Positions 28,597-37,125 of a DNA stretch of 64,000 nucleotides are shown piece after piece. The DNA is taken from positions 79,246-143,245 of the forward strand of contig JAFDXF010000087.1 of the NCBI GenBank assembly GCA_018268055.1, in the 5' to 3' direction. Source of the stretch: Bacteroidota bacterium. Lineage in GTDB: Bacteria; Bacteroidota; Bacteroidia; Chitinophagales; Chitinophagaceae. Made by a program: the position numbers and the translations under genes. Within the stretch, counting starts at the first letter, position 1. Each line of letters opens with the position of its first letter. Under the pieces are notes generated by a model. It did not search any database. It saw only the letters and a program-made list of their open reading frames with translations, and was not told the origin of the DNA.

Positions 28597-28612
28597 TTAT
28601 GTAATACATATT
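28597..28612. promoter_or_regulatory. Operator-like palindrome 3 (regulator-proximal)
   Basis: TTATGTAATACATATT holds the palindrome TGTAATACA (28600-28608), the reverse complement of the core of site 1. It ends two bases before the ATG of the GntR-type gene at 28615, so binding would block its own transcript or translation start (autoregulation, inferred). Confidence 0.6.
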
Positions 28613-28614
28613 TT

Positions 28615-29319
28615 ATGCAAAACGCTTTGAAAGAAAATATTTTAACCATAGATAATAGCTCCCTTGTAGATAAAGTCGAAACGCAACTTGTGGATCTGCT
28701 AAAGCAACAAAAACTAAAAGTAGGCGATGCTATTCCAAAAGAAGTTGACCTAGCTACTTCATTGGGAGTAAGTAGAACAGTAGTCAGAGAAGCACTTACA
28801 CGATTAAAAATGATGGGGTTGATAGAGTCAAAGAAGAAAAAAGGTTCTGTGATTACAAGTCCTGATATTTTTGGTAACCTCCGCAAAAGTTTTAATCCGC
28901 ATATCTTGGATGAAGAGACACTGAAAGAAATGTTTGAAATAAGATTAGTGCTCGAAGTGGGTATGGCCGACTTACTCTATCATCGTATCACTCCGGAAAA
29001 TATTATTGAATTAAAAAATATTGTTGCTTCCGAACCGCCTATAACACAATATCACCTTTTTAATATCGACCACGAAATTGCATTTCATGGTAAACTTTAT
29101 GAAATAACCGGCAATAATACCATGAAGAAGTTTCAAAAAATGTTGTTACCGGTATTTGATTATGTACATCAAAGTGGCCTGTTAAAAATGCAACCTCTTT
29201 TAAGAGCATTCGTTTCGCATAAAGAGTTAGTAGATATTCTGGAAAACGGAACTCCTGAAAAATTTAGAAATGGCATGAGGCAACATTTAGAGAATCATTA
29301 TGCCCGCATATTTGAGTAG
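28615..29319 (+). CDS. FadR-subfamily GntR transcriptional regulator of the sialoglycan locus
   Basis: A 234-residue regulator. Residues about 10-80 form a winged helix-turn-helix with IPKEVDLATSLGVSRTVVREAL and the wing LIESKKKKGSVI. Residues about 95-225 are an all-helical FCD effector domain (EMFEIRLVLEVGMADLLY, IDHEIAFHGKLYEITGN, FVSHKELVDILENG), whose His and Asp residues usually coordinate a metal near the ligand. It is divergent from the SusC-led locus with three palindromes in between, so it probably controls both directions. The inducer is not readable; sialic acid or ManNAc would fit the genes controlled. Confidence 0.9.
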   Translation: MQNALKENILTIDNSSLVDKVETQLVDLLKQQKLKVGDAIPKEVDLATSLGVSRTVVREALTRLKMMGLIESKKKKGSVITSPDIFGNLRKSFNPHILDEETLKEMFEIRLVLEVGMADLLYHRITPENIIELKNIVASEPPITQYHLFNIDHEIAFHGKLYEITGNNTMKKFQKMLLPVFDYVHQSGLLKMQPLLRAFVSHKELVDILENGTPEKFRNGMRQHLENHYARIFE

Positions 29320-29332
29320 GCAGAATTACATT

Positions 29333-30097
29333 TTACAAGTGAAACTCTTCTTTAATTGCATCATTATATGTTCTGCCGGAAGTAATTTGAGTAAGCGTTT
29401 TATCATTCATCACAAACAAATACCGACCATTGAAATGTTTGTGCATTTCCTTTATAGCATCTTTATTTAGAATATATGATTTTTGTACACGATAGAATTG
29501 TTCCGGTAATTTTTCTTCCATAGTAGTAAGTGATTGGTCAGTCAAAAACTTCTGACCATCGGTAGTGTGAATGAATACATATTTATCATTTGCTTCCAGG
29601 TAGCAAATTGTTTCGAATCGAATTAGATTTATTCTATCGCCCGTTTTAATGGGCAATGCCGTTGCTTTTTTTGGCATTTTTAATTGCTGAATAACTTCTT
29701 GCAGACCTTTCATATCGATATTGGTATTGCTTTTACCTACTTGTTTCAATCGTTCTATACTTTGCGCAAGGCGTTCTTCTTTTATCGGTTTCAATAAATA
29801 ATCTAAAGAAAATATTTCAAATGCTTTGAGTGCATATTGTTCATAGGCTGTAGTGAATATTACATTCGGTTTCTTTTCTAACTGTTCCAACACTTCAAAT
29901 CCGGTAAGATCAGGCATTTGTATATCCAAAAAAATAACATCCGGTTGCAACTCCTCAATTTTCTTTAAAGCTTCTCTCCCACTTCCGGCCTCGTCTATTA
30001 CCTCAATAGCATCACTATGCTCTGCCAAAAGGCTTTTCATCAGTCTTCGGGCAGCAGGTTCATCATCAATAATGATTGCTTTAAACAGTCGGCTCAT
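29333..30097 (-). CDS. LytTR-family response regulator
   Basis: A 254-residue two-component regulator. The receiver domain covers residues 1-125 with phospho-acceptor Asp58 in VIFLDIQMPDLTG, acidic residues in IIDDEPAARRL, and the conserved Lys in YLLKPIKEERL. A LytTR DNA-binding domain follows (CYLEANDKYVFIHT, FYRVQKSYILNKDAIKEM). Its start overlaps the end of the kinase gene by 17 bp, so the two are cotranslated partners. It is convergent with the GntR-type regulator and ends 13 bp from it. Targets are unknown; a link to the sialoglycan locus is only positional. Confidence 0.93.
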   Translation of the reverse strand: MSRLFKAIIIDDEPAARRLMKSLLAEHSDAIEVIDEAGSGREALKKIEELQPDVIFLDIQMPDLTGFEVLEQLEKKPNVIFTTAYEQYALKAFEIFSLDYLLKPIKEERLAQSIERLKQVGKSNTNIDMKGLQEVIQQLKMPKKATALPIKTGDRINLIRFETICYLEANDKYVFIHTTDGQKFLTDQSLTTMEEKLPEQFYRVQKSYILNKDAIKEMHKHFNGRYLFVMNDKTLTQITSGRTYNDAIKEEFHL

Positions 30098-31262
30098 TTT
30101 TTATTAGTTTATTTATTTGTATCAACGCTTGCTTCTGTGGTTCATTTAAAAATTTTACAGAATATGCATTGGGGAAAAGCAAATCCAATTTATCAAATAT
30201 ACTTTTAACACCATAACCCGGATTTATCTCCTCAGGAAAATCAGGTCCATCATCCGCTACAGATATTACCAAACTTTGATTTTCAAGTTTTGTATGGATT
30301 ACCAATTCAGTCACTTTCCCTGTTGCTTTCAATCCATGCTTCACCGCATTTTCTACCAAAGGTTGCAAAATAAACCTTGGCATTAAATATGCACTTATCT
30401 CATCTGTAGAATAGATAGTGTAATTGAGCCTATCTTCAAATCTTATTTTTTCTATCTGAAGATATGATTCTGCCATAGCCAATTCATCTTTTACGGTAGA
30501 ATAATTATGATCGCTGTAATTAATGCTATAACGAAATAAATCGGCCAATGAGATCGTCATTTTTCGTGCTTTCTTACCATCAGTAACAGATAAGTCTGCA
30601 ATTGAGTTTAAAGCATTATATAAAAAATGGGGGTTTATTTTTGAATGGAGCGCTTCCAATTCTGCTTTTGTTTTTAATTCTCTCAGGCGACTCAATTCTA
30701 ATTCTTTCTCATCAAACTGTTTTTGCTTCTCCAAATCCAAATAACTTAATAAAACATAAATCAACCCAATGATAGCGCCAAAATAAAAACTTGATAGATA
30801 AGAGAATTTTATATACTCCTTATTATCATATACCATATATGTGAATGGCATATTAATAACCATAATTAAAAATATAACTACTAATACAACTATTATCTTT
30901 TGCTTAAAAAATGATAGTTGCTTTATTTTTTCATGTTCACTTATGTAGTGTGTTAGGTTATATGCAATTAATGTAAATGCAGAAGTAGTCAATAAATGAC
31001 CAATGAATAATTGAAACCAACCATACTTTGAAATAATATAAAAAAAATTGCCACTCATTGGCCAGATAGCACCTGAAAAGCAACAGATGATTATCCATAC
31101 TACTACATTTCGTCGTAGCCAATCATCTTTAATAACTCCCTTAAACAAAGAATTGAAACGAGCTAAAAAGAAAATTCCAATACTGACCAATAAAATGGCT
31201 ACTACAATTAAAATTATAAAGAATAGAAAGCTCGGTTGCTGCATAGTCATGCAATTTATCAA
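30081..31262 (-). CDS. LytS/YehU-type membrane sensor histidine kinase
   Basis: A kinase of up to 393 residues. Four membrane helices lie in the first 180 residues (FLFFIILIVVAILLVSIGIFF, VWIIICCFSGAIW, LLTTSAFTLIAYNL, IIVVLVVIFLIMVI). A short coiled segment (EKELELSRLRELKTKAELEAL) leads to the His_kinase domain, with the phospho-His in INPHFLYNALNS (about 212) and LQPLVENAVKHGL. The ATPase part ends with VADDGPDFPEEINPGYG. In-frame Met codons also occur at 31250 and 31244, and the latter leaves only a few residues before the first helix, so the true start may be downstream of the one given. It pairs with the LytTR regulator. Confidence 0.88.
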   Translation of the reverse strand: MINCMTMQQPSFLFFIILIVVAILLVSIGIFFLARFNSLFKGVIKDDWLRRNVVVWIIICCFSGAIWPMSGNFFYIISKYGWFQLFIGHLLTTSAFTLIAYNLTHYISEHEKIKQLSFFKQKIIVVLVVIFLIMVINMPFTYMVYDNKEYIKFSYLSSFYFGAIIGLIYVLLSYLDLEKQKQFDEKELELSRLRELKTKAELEALHSKINPHFLYNALNSIADLSVTDGKKARKMTISLADLFRYSINYSDHNYSTVKDELAMAESYLQIEKIRFEDRLNYTIYSTDEISAYLMPRFILQPLVENAVKHGLKATGKVTELVIHTKLENQSLVISVADDGPDFPEEINPGYGVKSIFDKLDLLFPNAYSVKFLNEPQKQALIQINKLIKNEPTV

Positions 31263-31343
31263 TCAGGGAAGTTTTTCACCTCATCATTTCGCAAACTGTT
31301 TAATTTAAAGCGTGAACGGAGTATATTGCATAAAAATAATAAA

Positions 31344-32363
31344 ATGCTGATAGATTTTAGATCCGATACGGTAACAAAACCAACGCCTGGCATGCTCGAT
31401 GCTATGATGAAAGCCAAAATAGGTGACGACGTTTTTGGAGAAGACACGGCTATCAATGAATTGGAGACAATGACTGCCGATTTATTTGGAATGGAAGCTG
31501 CCATGTATTGCCCTTCGGGCACTATGACGAATCAGATTGCTATTAAATGCCATACACAACCGGGAGATGAAGTAATTTGCGATGAAAGCTCACATGTATA
31601 TCAATACGAAGGTGGTGGCATTGCTTTTAACTCCGGCGCTTCCGTAAAATTATTGCATGGCGACAGAGGGCGCATTACTGCAGAGCAAATCCTTACTGCT
31701 ATTCAGCCGGATGATGTACATCGACCACACAGCAGCTTAGTTTCTTTAGAAAATACAAGTAATAGAGGCGGCGGTAGTTGTTATGATTTCAATGAACTAA
31801 AAAAAATGCGAACACTCTGTACCGAAAAAAATCTTGGTTTCCATTTAGACGGAGCAAGGTTATGGAACGCATTAATAGCAAAAAATGAAACACCAAAACA
31901 GTATGGCGAATTGTTTGACAGTATTTCAGTTTGTCTGAGCAAAAGTCTGGGTTGTCCTGTCGGGAGTTTATTACTCGGTAAAAAAGAATTGATTAAAAAA
32001 GCAAGAAGAGTACGCAAAGTATTTGGAGGTGGCATGCGACAAGCAGGTTTTTTAGCTGCTGCCGGAATATTCGCATTGCAAAATAATATTGAAAGATTAG
32101 CAGAAGATCATGTGCACGCAAAACAAATAGCCGAAGTAATTGCTAAACAAAAATTTGCCAAAATGCTTTTACCTGTTGAAACAAATATCATCATATTTGA
32201 AACCAATGAAGGCACCTCTGCTCCCGATTTGGTAGCACAATTAAAAGAACATCAAATATTAGGCTATGCTATTGCACCAAATAGAGTACGTTTAGTATTA
32301 CATTTAGATATAACAAAAGAAATGGTGGACAAAACAATTGCAACATTACAAAACATCAAATAA
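31344..32363 (+). CDS. ltaE: Low-specificity L-threonine aldolase
   Basis: A 339-residue PLP enzyme cleaving threonine or allo-threonine to glycine and acetaldehyde. I start it at the ATG at 31344, because the protein then begins [21 protein letters not shown], the conserved family N-terminus. The longer upstream reading frame adds 36 non-conserved residues and runs into the divergent kinase. Motifs are [38 protein letters not shown] and [14 protein letters not shown] with the Schiff-base Lys (about 200). It precedes pgi by 10 bp in the same orientation, so the two are likely cotranscribed. Confidence 0.93.
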   Translation: MLIDFRSDTVTKPTPGMLDAMMKAKIGDDVFGEDTAINELETMTADLFGMEAAMYCPSGTMTNQIAIKCHTQPGDEVICDESSHVYQYEGGGIAFNSGASVKLLHGDRGRITAEQILTAIQPDDVHRPHSSLVSLENTSNRGGGSCYDFNELKKMRTLCTEKNLGFHLDGARLWNALIAKNETPKQYGELFDSISVCLSKSLGCPVGSLLLGKKELIKKARRVRKVFGGGMRQAGFLAAAGIFALQNNIERLAEDHVHAKQIAEVIAKQKFAKMLLPVETNIIIFETNEGTSAPDLVAQLKEHQILGYAIAPNRVRLVLHLDITKEMVDKTIATLQNIK

Positions 32364-32373
32364 ATTCTACATT

Positions 32374-34023
32374 ATGTATCCTCGTATCAATCCTACTGAA
32401 ACAAAGGCGTGGAAAGCATTACAAGAGCATTTCATAAAAATGAAAGAAATTCATTTGCGTGAACTATTCGCAAAAGATGCTGAACGCTTTAATAAATATT
32501 CGCTCAAATTTGACAATATACTTTTTGATTATTCTAAAAACAGAATCAATACCACTACATTAAAATTATTACAAAATCTGGCGAAAGAGTGTGCAGTAAA
32601 AAAAGCAATGGAAGCCATGTTTACCGGTGCATTGATCAATGAAACAGAACAACGTTCTGTATTGCATACTGCATTGAGAAATTTTTCGGGCAAACCTGTT
32701 TTCTCCGAAGGTAAAGATGTAATGCCCGAAGTGAAAAAAGTATTGCGTAAAATGAAAACGTTTAGCGATAATATTCATTCCGGAAAGGCAAGAGGTTATA
32801 CAGGCAAAAAAATAAAATACATTGTAAACATTGGTATTGGCGGCAGCGATCTTGGCCCACAAATGGTAACAGAAGCACTTCGCCCTTATTGGGTAAGTGG
32901 AATACAAGCGTACTTCGTCTCTAATGTGGATGGCACACATATCGCAGAAACCTTAAAAAATATTACACCTGAAGAAACTGTTTTCTTAATCGCTTCAAAA
33001 ACTTTCACCACTTTAGAAACGATGACGAATGCACATACTGCAAGAACCTGGTTTTTAAAGAAAGCAAAAAATGAAAAACATATTGCCAAGCATTTTGTAG
33101 CATTAAGTACCAATGAAACTGAAGTAGTAAAATTTGGTATTGACAAAAATAATATGTTTGAGTTTTGGGATTGGGTTGGTGGCCGTTATTCGTTGTGGAG
33201 TGCCATCGGATTATCTATTGCATTGACCATTGGTTATAAAAATTTTGAACAATTACTGAAGGGTGGGCACAGCACCGATTTGCATTTCAGCAATACACCA
33301 TTCACTGAAAACATTCCGGTTATCATGGCATTGATTGGACTTTGGTACACCAATTTTTTTGGCACACAAACAGAAGCCATTTTACCTTATGACCAATACA
33401 TGCACCGCTTCCCTGCTTATTTTCAACAAGGCAATATGGAAAGCAATGGTAAAATGACTGACAGAACCGGAGAACGACTTACCTATTCGAGTGGTCCTGT
33501 TATCTGGGGCGAACCGGGCACAAACGGACAACATGCTTTTTATCAACTCATTCATCAGGGTACTGTTTTGATACCTTGCGATTTCATTGCTCCTGCACAA
33601 ACGCATAATCCGCTTGGCAACCATCACAAAATTCTTTTGAGTAATTTCTTTGCACAAACAGAAGCATTAATGAACGGAAAAACAGAAGAAGAAGCTGAAC
33701 AAGAGTTAGAAAAACAAGGGCTCACTCCTGAACATATTGCAAAGCTGCTCCCTTACAAAATGTTTGAAGGTAACCGACCAACTAATTCATTTTTGTTGAA
33801 AAAAATTACACCATTCACATTAGGACAGCTGATCGCATTGTATGAGCATAAAATATTTGTACAAGGTGTTATCTGGAATATTTACAGCTTTGATCAATGG
33901 GGCGTAGAATTAGGAAAACAATTAGCCATCAAAATTATTCCTGAATTGAATCACGCCAAACCGGTAACTACACATGACTCGTCAACGAATGGATTGATAA
34001 ATGTGTGGAAGAAGATGAAGTAA
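32374..34023 (+). CDS. pgi: Glucose-6-phosphate isomerase
   Basis: A 549-residue enzyme interconverting glucose-6-P and fructose-6-P. The start at 32374 ([13 protein letters not shown]) gives the normal family N-terminus; an upstream in-frame ATG at 32338 would overlap ltaE and adds twelve non-conserved residues. Signatures are [75 protein letters not shown] with the active-site residues, and [17 protein letters not shown] at the C-terminus. It is the second gene of a pair with threonine aldolase and is convergent with the SpmA/SpmB-like gene. Confidence 0.96.
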   Translation: MYPRINPTETKAWKALQEHFIKMKEIHLRELFAKDAERFNKYSLKFDNILFDYSKNRINTTTLKLLQNLAKECAVKKAMEAMFTGALINETEQRSVLHTALRNFSGKPVFSEGKDVMPEVKKVLRKMKTFSDNIHSGKARGYTGKKIKYIVNIGIGGSDLGPQMVTEALRPYWVSGIQAYFVSNVDGTHIAETLKNITPEETVFLIASKTFTTLETMTNAHTARTWFLKKAKNEKHIAKHFVALSTNETEVVKFGIDKNNMFEFWDWVGGRYSLWSAIGLSIALTIGYKNFEQLLKGGHSTDLHFSNTPFTENIPVIMALIGLWYTNFFGTQTEAILPYDQYMHRFPAYFQQGNMESNGKMTDRTGERLTYSSGPVIWGEPGTNGQHAFYQLIHQGTVLIPCDFIAPAQTHNPLGNHHKILLSNFFAQTEALMNGKTEEEAEQELEKQGLTPEHIAKLLPYKMFEGNRPTNSFLLKKITPFTLGQLIALYEHKIFVQGVIWNIYSFDQWGVELGKQLAIKIIPELNHAKPVTTHDSSTNGLINVWKKMK

Positions 34024-34109
34024 AAGGCTATGTTGAAGGCAGAAACTTTAAACTAGATTCAACTCTCTTCAACAACTTTCTACAAATCTCAAAAAGCATT
34101 ATCCTTATG

Positions 34110-35612
34110 CTATCCAAAGAAGGTATATGCCAAGGCAATAGACACTAAAATACCGACTAAGTCTGCCAGTAACATTGTGCCAATTACATAGCGTGTATTT
34201 TTAACTCCTACCGCACCGAAATAAACAGCTATTACATAAAATGTTGTTTCACTACTTCCATTTAAAATGCAGCTCAATCTTCCGGCAAAACTATCAGGGC
34301 CATAAGCCTTCATCGTATCCACCATCATGCCTCTTGCGCCGCTACCGGTCATAGGTTTTACAAACGCTGTGGGTAATCCGTCCACAAATCGGGTATCCGT
34401 TCCTAATGCAGTAAATAGATTTTTAATGCCATCAATGATTACATCAAAAGTGCCACTGGTGCGTAATAAACTAATGGCTACCAACATACCAACTAAGTAT
34501 GGAATGATTTTAACGGCAATTTCAAAACCACCCTTCGCCCCTTCTACAAATGCAGAAAAAATATCAATCTTCTTGTACATTCCACCCAATACAATAATTA
34601 AAAAGACAAATAGAATCAATCCTGTGCTCAATTGCTCTGAAAAAAGATTAACACCAATTGTATCTAAAGAAACAATAAATGTAACTAATCCGGCGATGAT
34701 AGCTGAAATACCCAGTAACCAAGCCATAATAATCGGTTGAAAAAGTTTGATTCTCTGTTTTAATGAAACGATAATCATGGCAGCAACTGTAGCTGTAAAT
34801 GTTGCAATTAAACTTGGGAGAAAAATATCTGTTGGATTTGCTGCACGCAATACTTGTCCACCAATCGTGGCAGTAGTACTAGCACGAATTGCAATAATAC
34901 TGGTTGGAATCAGTGCTAATCCGGCAGCATGCAAACTCAAAAACATAATTTGTGCATTACTCGCTTTTGTTTTATCGGGATTTAATTCTTGCAAACTTTC
35001 CATTGCTTTTAATCCAAATGGTGTAGCCGCATTATCCAGCCCGAGCATATTCGCACTGAAGTTCATCATCATGTGGCCGTGTGCCGGATGATCTTTAGGC
35101 ACATCAGGAAATAGTTTTGAGAAAAAAGGTCCTACAATTCTTGATAGAAAGCGAATACCACCGGCTTTCTCTGCAATGCCCATAAAACCCATAAACAAAG
35201 CCATGATACCAATGAGTCCGATACAGATATCAACAGCAGCTTTACAGGTTGCTATTACACCATCAACAGGTTTATGCTTTCTACCCAAGATATAATCAAA
35301 ACTAACAGCCCTTGCAGAAGTAAAATCATTTTGTAATTTCAAAACAGTATCTGCCTTTTGATCATCTGCAACAATGTATTTTGTTTCTTTATCAATCTTG
35401 TCTTGATGTACATAACCATAATTTTTCATCACCGAATCTAAATATGCTACTTTCCCAACATCACCAATGGCAACATACTTAAATTCATCCTTCGATGTTC
35501 CGGTCACCATTCTTCCGAAAATATCATCCTTCCCTGTACCAAATAAAAACTGTATCGCTGCAACTGCAATGGCGATAATGATAAAATACGACCAGATTCT
35601 GCTTAATGCCAT
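34110..35612 (-). CDS. Nucleoside-recognition (Gate) domain membrane protein, SpmA-SpmB fusion type
   Basis: A 500-residue integral membrane protein corresponding to a fusion of the two spore maturation proteins SpmA and SpmB, each with a nucleoside-recognition (Gate) domain. The first membrane segment is at residues 5-22, a soluble stretch of about 100 residues follows, then helices with GLIGIMALFMGFMGIAEKAGG, NFSANMLGLDNAATPFGLKAM and FLSLHAAGLALIP. The second half has FVEGAKGGFEIAVKIIPYLVGM and KPMTGSGARGMMVDTMKAYG. The family is widespread in non-sporulating Bacteroidota and its substrate is unknown. Convergent with pgi. Confidence 0.88.
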   Translation of the reverse strand: MALSRIWSYFIIIAIAVAAIQFLFGTGKDDIFGRMVTGTSKDEFKYVAIGDVGKVAYLDSVMKNYGYVHQDKIDKETKYIVADDQKADTVLKLQNDFTSARAVSFDYILGRKHKPVDGVIATCKAAVDICIGLIGIMALFMGFMGIAEKAGGIRFLSRIVGPFFSKLFPDVPKDHPAHGHMMMNFSANMLGLDNAATPFGLKAMESLQELNPDKTKASNAQIMFLSLHAAGLALIPTSIIAIRASTTATIGGQVLRAANPTDIFLPSLIATFTATVAAMIIVSLKQRIKLFQPIIMAWLLGISAIIAGLVTFIVSLDTIGVNLFSEQLSTGLILFVFLIIVLGGMYKKIDIFSAFVEGAKGGFEIAVKIIPYLVGMLVAISLLRTSGTFDVIIDGIKNLFTALGTDTRFVDGLPTAFVKPMTGSGARGMMVDTMKAYGPDSFAGRLSCILNGSSETTFYVIAVYFGAVGVKNTRYVIGTMLLADLVGILVSIALAYTFFG

Positions 35613-35715
35613 ATTATTTAATGCGTTTTGGTTTACATTCTTTTTAAAGAAACTGAAAGTTAATATAATCTGATTAATTGGAGGAGCTAAAGGAGTTGAA
35701 AGTGGTTAATGGTGG

Positions 35716-35800
35716 TTTAGGAGTTTAGACGTTTAGGAGTTTAGACGTTTAGGAGTTTAGACGTTTAGGAGTTTAGACGTTTAGGAGTTTAGACGTTTAG
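35716..35800. repeat. 16-bp tandem repeat, five copies plus five bases
   Basis: The unit TTTAGGAGTTTAGACG occurs five times in exact tandem starting at 35716, 35732, 35748, 35764 and 35780, followed by TTTAG. Each unit is itself two related octamers (TTTAGGAG and TTTAGACG). It lies in the 409-bp region between the SpmA/SpmB-like gene and ychF. Confidence 0.97.
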
Positions 35801-35824
35801 ATAATAAGTTGAACATTGTTGAAA

Positions 35825-35858
35825 GTAGTTTAAGGTAGTTTAAGGTAGTTTAAGGTAG
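35825..35858. repeat. 10-bp tandem repeat, three copies plus four bases
   Basis: The unit GTAGTTTAAG is repeated at 35825, 35835 and 35845, then GTAG. It is preceded by GTTGAACATTGTTGAAAG, which belongs to the same GTTGAA/GTTTAA-rich vocabulary found at other intergenic spots of this window. Nothing coding is seen. Confidence 0.95.
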
Positions 35859-35938
35859 TAGAAAAGGGCCTAAAGATTAACTATTCACAATTACAATTAC
35901 TCATACTTATTCATCTATCATTAAGAACGCATAATCCT

Positions 35939-35946
35939 TATCTTTG
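35939..35946 (+). promoter_or_regulatory. -7 promoter box of ychF
   Basis: TATCTTTG is an exact match to the Bacteroidota -7 consensus TAnnTTTG and lies 75 bp upstream of the ychF ATG, downstream of the tandem repeats. The -33 element is not distinct. Confidence 0.55.
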
Positions 35947-36021
35947 CGCCTCAAAAAATAATAGGATTTACTACAAAAATTATTGCGTAGAATCTTTTCA
36001 TTTTAAAATTTTATATCAGAC

Positions 36022-37119
36022 ATGGCATTACAGGCAGGTATCGTGGGGCTTCCTAATGTGGGCAAATCAACTTTATTCAATGCAGTAAGCAATAGTGCAA
36101 AAGCACAAGCAAGTAATTATCGCTTCTGTACCATAGATCCAAATGTGGGATTGGTGGATGTTCCTGATCCAAGGTTAAATAAATTGGCGGAATTTGTTCA
36201 TCCGGATAGAATTGTGCCTACACAAATAGAAATCGTAGATATTGCAGGGTTGGTACGTGGTGCCAGCAAAGGCGAAGGGTTAGGCAATAAATTTTTAGCA
36301 AACATTCGTGAAGTAGATGCCATCATTCAAGTAATCAGATGTTTTGAAGATGAAAACATTTTAAGAGATGAAGGCCCAATCAATCCGATAGGTGATAAAG
36401 GGATTATCGATACTGAATTGCAATTAAAAGATTTAGAAAGTGTAGAAAAGAAAATTCAACGTACAGAAAAATTAGCTAAGACAGATGCAAAGCTAAAAAG
36501 TGAATTGGATGTATTGATCCGTTGTAAAGATTGTTTGGAGCAAGGAAAAAATATTCGTGAGCTAAGTCTTGCAAAAGAAGATTTACCTGCTATTGCAGAT
36601 TTATTTCTTCTAACTATAAAACCGGTTTTATATGTTGCGAATGTCGATGAGGCATCTATGCATACCGGAAATTCATTTTCTAACGCATTGAAAGAAGCTG
36701 TAAAAAGTGAAGATGCTGAAGTAATCATCATGAATAATTCTATTGAAGCACAAATAGCTGAAATGGATAATGCAGACGACAAGCAGCTCTTCATGGAAGA
36801 ATATAAAATGACAGAGCCTGCATTAGACCGATTGATTCATGCAGCCTATAAATTATTAAAACTCTATACGTACTTCACTGCCGGAGTGCAGGAAGTAAGA
36901 GCTTGGACAATACATGAAGGATGGAAAGCACCACAAGCAGCAGGTGTCATTCATACTGATTTTGAAAAAGGATTTATCAAAGCTGAAGTAATTAGTTACA
37001 GCGATTTTGTTCAATACGGCTCCGAAGCTGCTTGCCGCGATGCAGGTAAGTTAAGAATTGAAGGGAAAGAATATGTGGTGAAAGATGGCGATGTGATGCA
37101 CTTTAGATTTAATGTGTAA
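36022..37119 (+). CDS. ychF: Redox-regulated ATPase YchF (Obg-related)
   Basis: A 365-residue universally conserved P-loop protein that binds ATP rather than GTP and associates with ribosomes. The P-loop is [14 protein letters not shown] (residues 8-21), G3 is [19 protein letters not shown], and the altered G4 region is VANVDEAS. The helical middle domain and the C-terminal TGS domain ([17 protein letters not shown] [17 protein letters not shown], then [14 protein letters not shown] and [19 protein letters not shown]) are complete. It is a single-gene unit preceded by a -7 box; the next gene is convergent seven bases away. Confidence 0.97.
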   Translation: MALQAGIVGLPNVGKSTLFNAVSNSAKAQASNYRFCTIDPNVGLVDVPDPRLNKLAEFVHPDRIVPTQIEIVDIAGLVRGASKGEGLGNKFLANIREVDAIIQVIRCFEDENILRDEGPINPIGDKGIIDTELQLKDLESVEKKIQRTEKLAKTDAKLKSELDVLIRCKDCLEQGKNIRELSLAKEDLPAIADLFLLTIKPVLYVANVDEASMHTGNSFSNALKEAVKSEDAEVIIMNNSIEAQIAEMDNADDKQLFMEEYKMTEPALDRLIHAAYKLLKLYTYFTAGVQEVRAWTIHEGWKAPQAAGVIHTDFEKGFIKAEVISYSDFVQYGSEAACRDAGKLRIEGKEYVVKDGDVMHFRFNV

Positions 37120-37125
37120 TAATAA

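Noticed and set aside
28426..28614. Clear SusC promoter
   Set aside because: No TAnnTTTG with a correctly spaced TTTG is visible on the minus strand; the closest is a weak TACATTTA.
31236..31343. Longer N-terminus of threonine aldolase
   Set aside because: The extra 36 residues are not like the family and overlap the divergent kinase start; the conserved start is at 31344.
32338..32373. Longer N-terminus of glucose-6-phosphate isomerase
   Set aside because: It overlaps the end of ltaE and adds non-conserved residues; the family start is at 32374.
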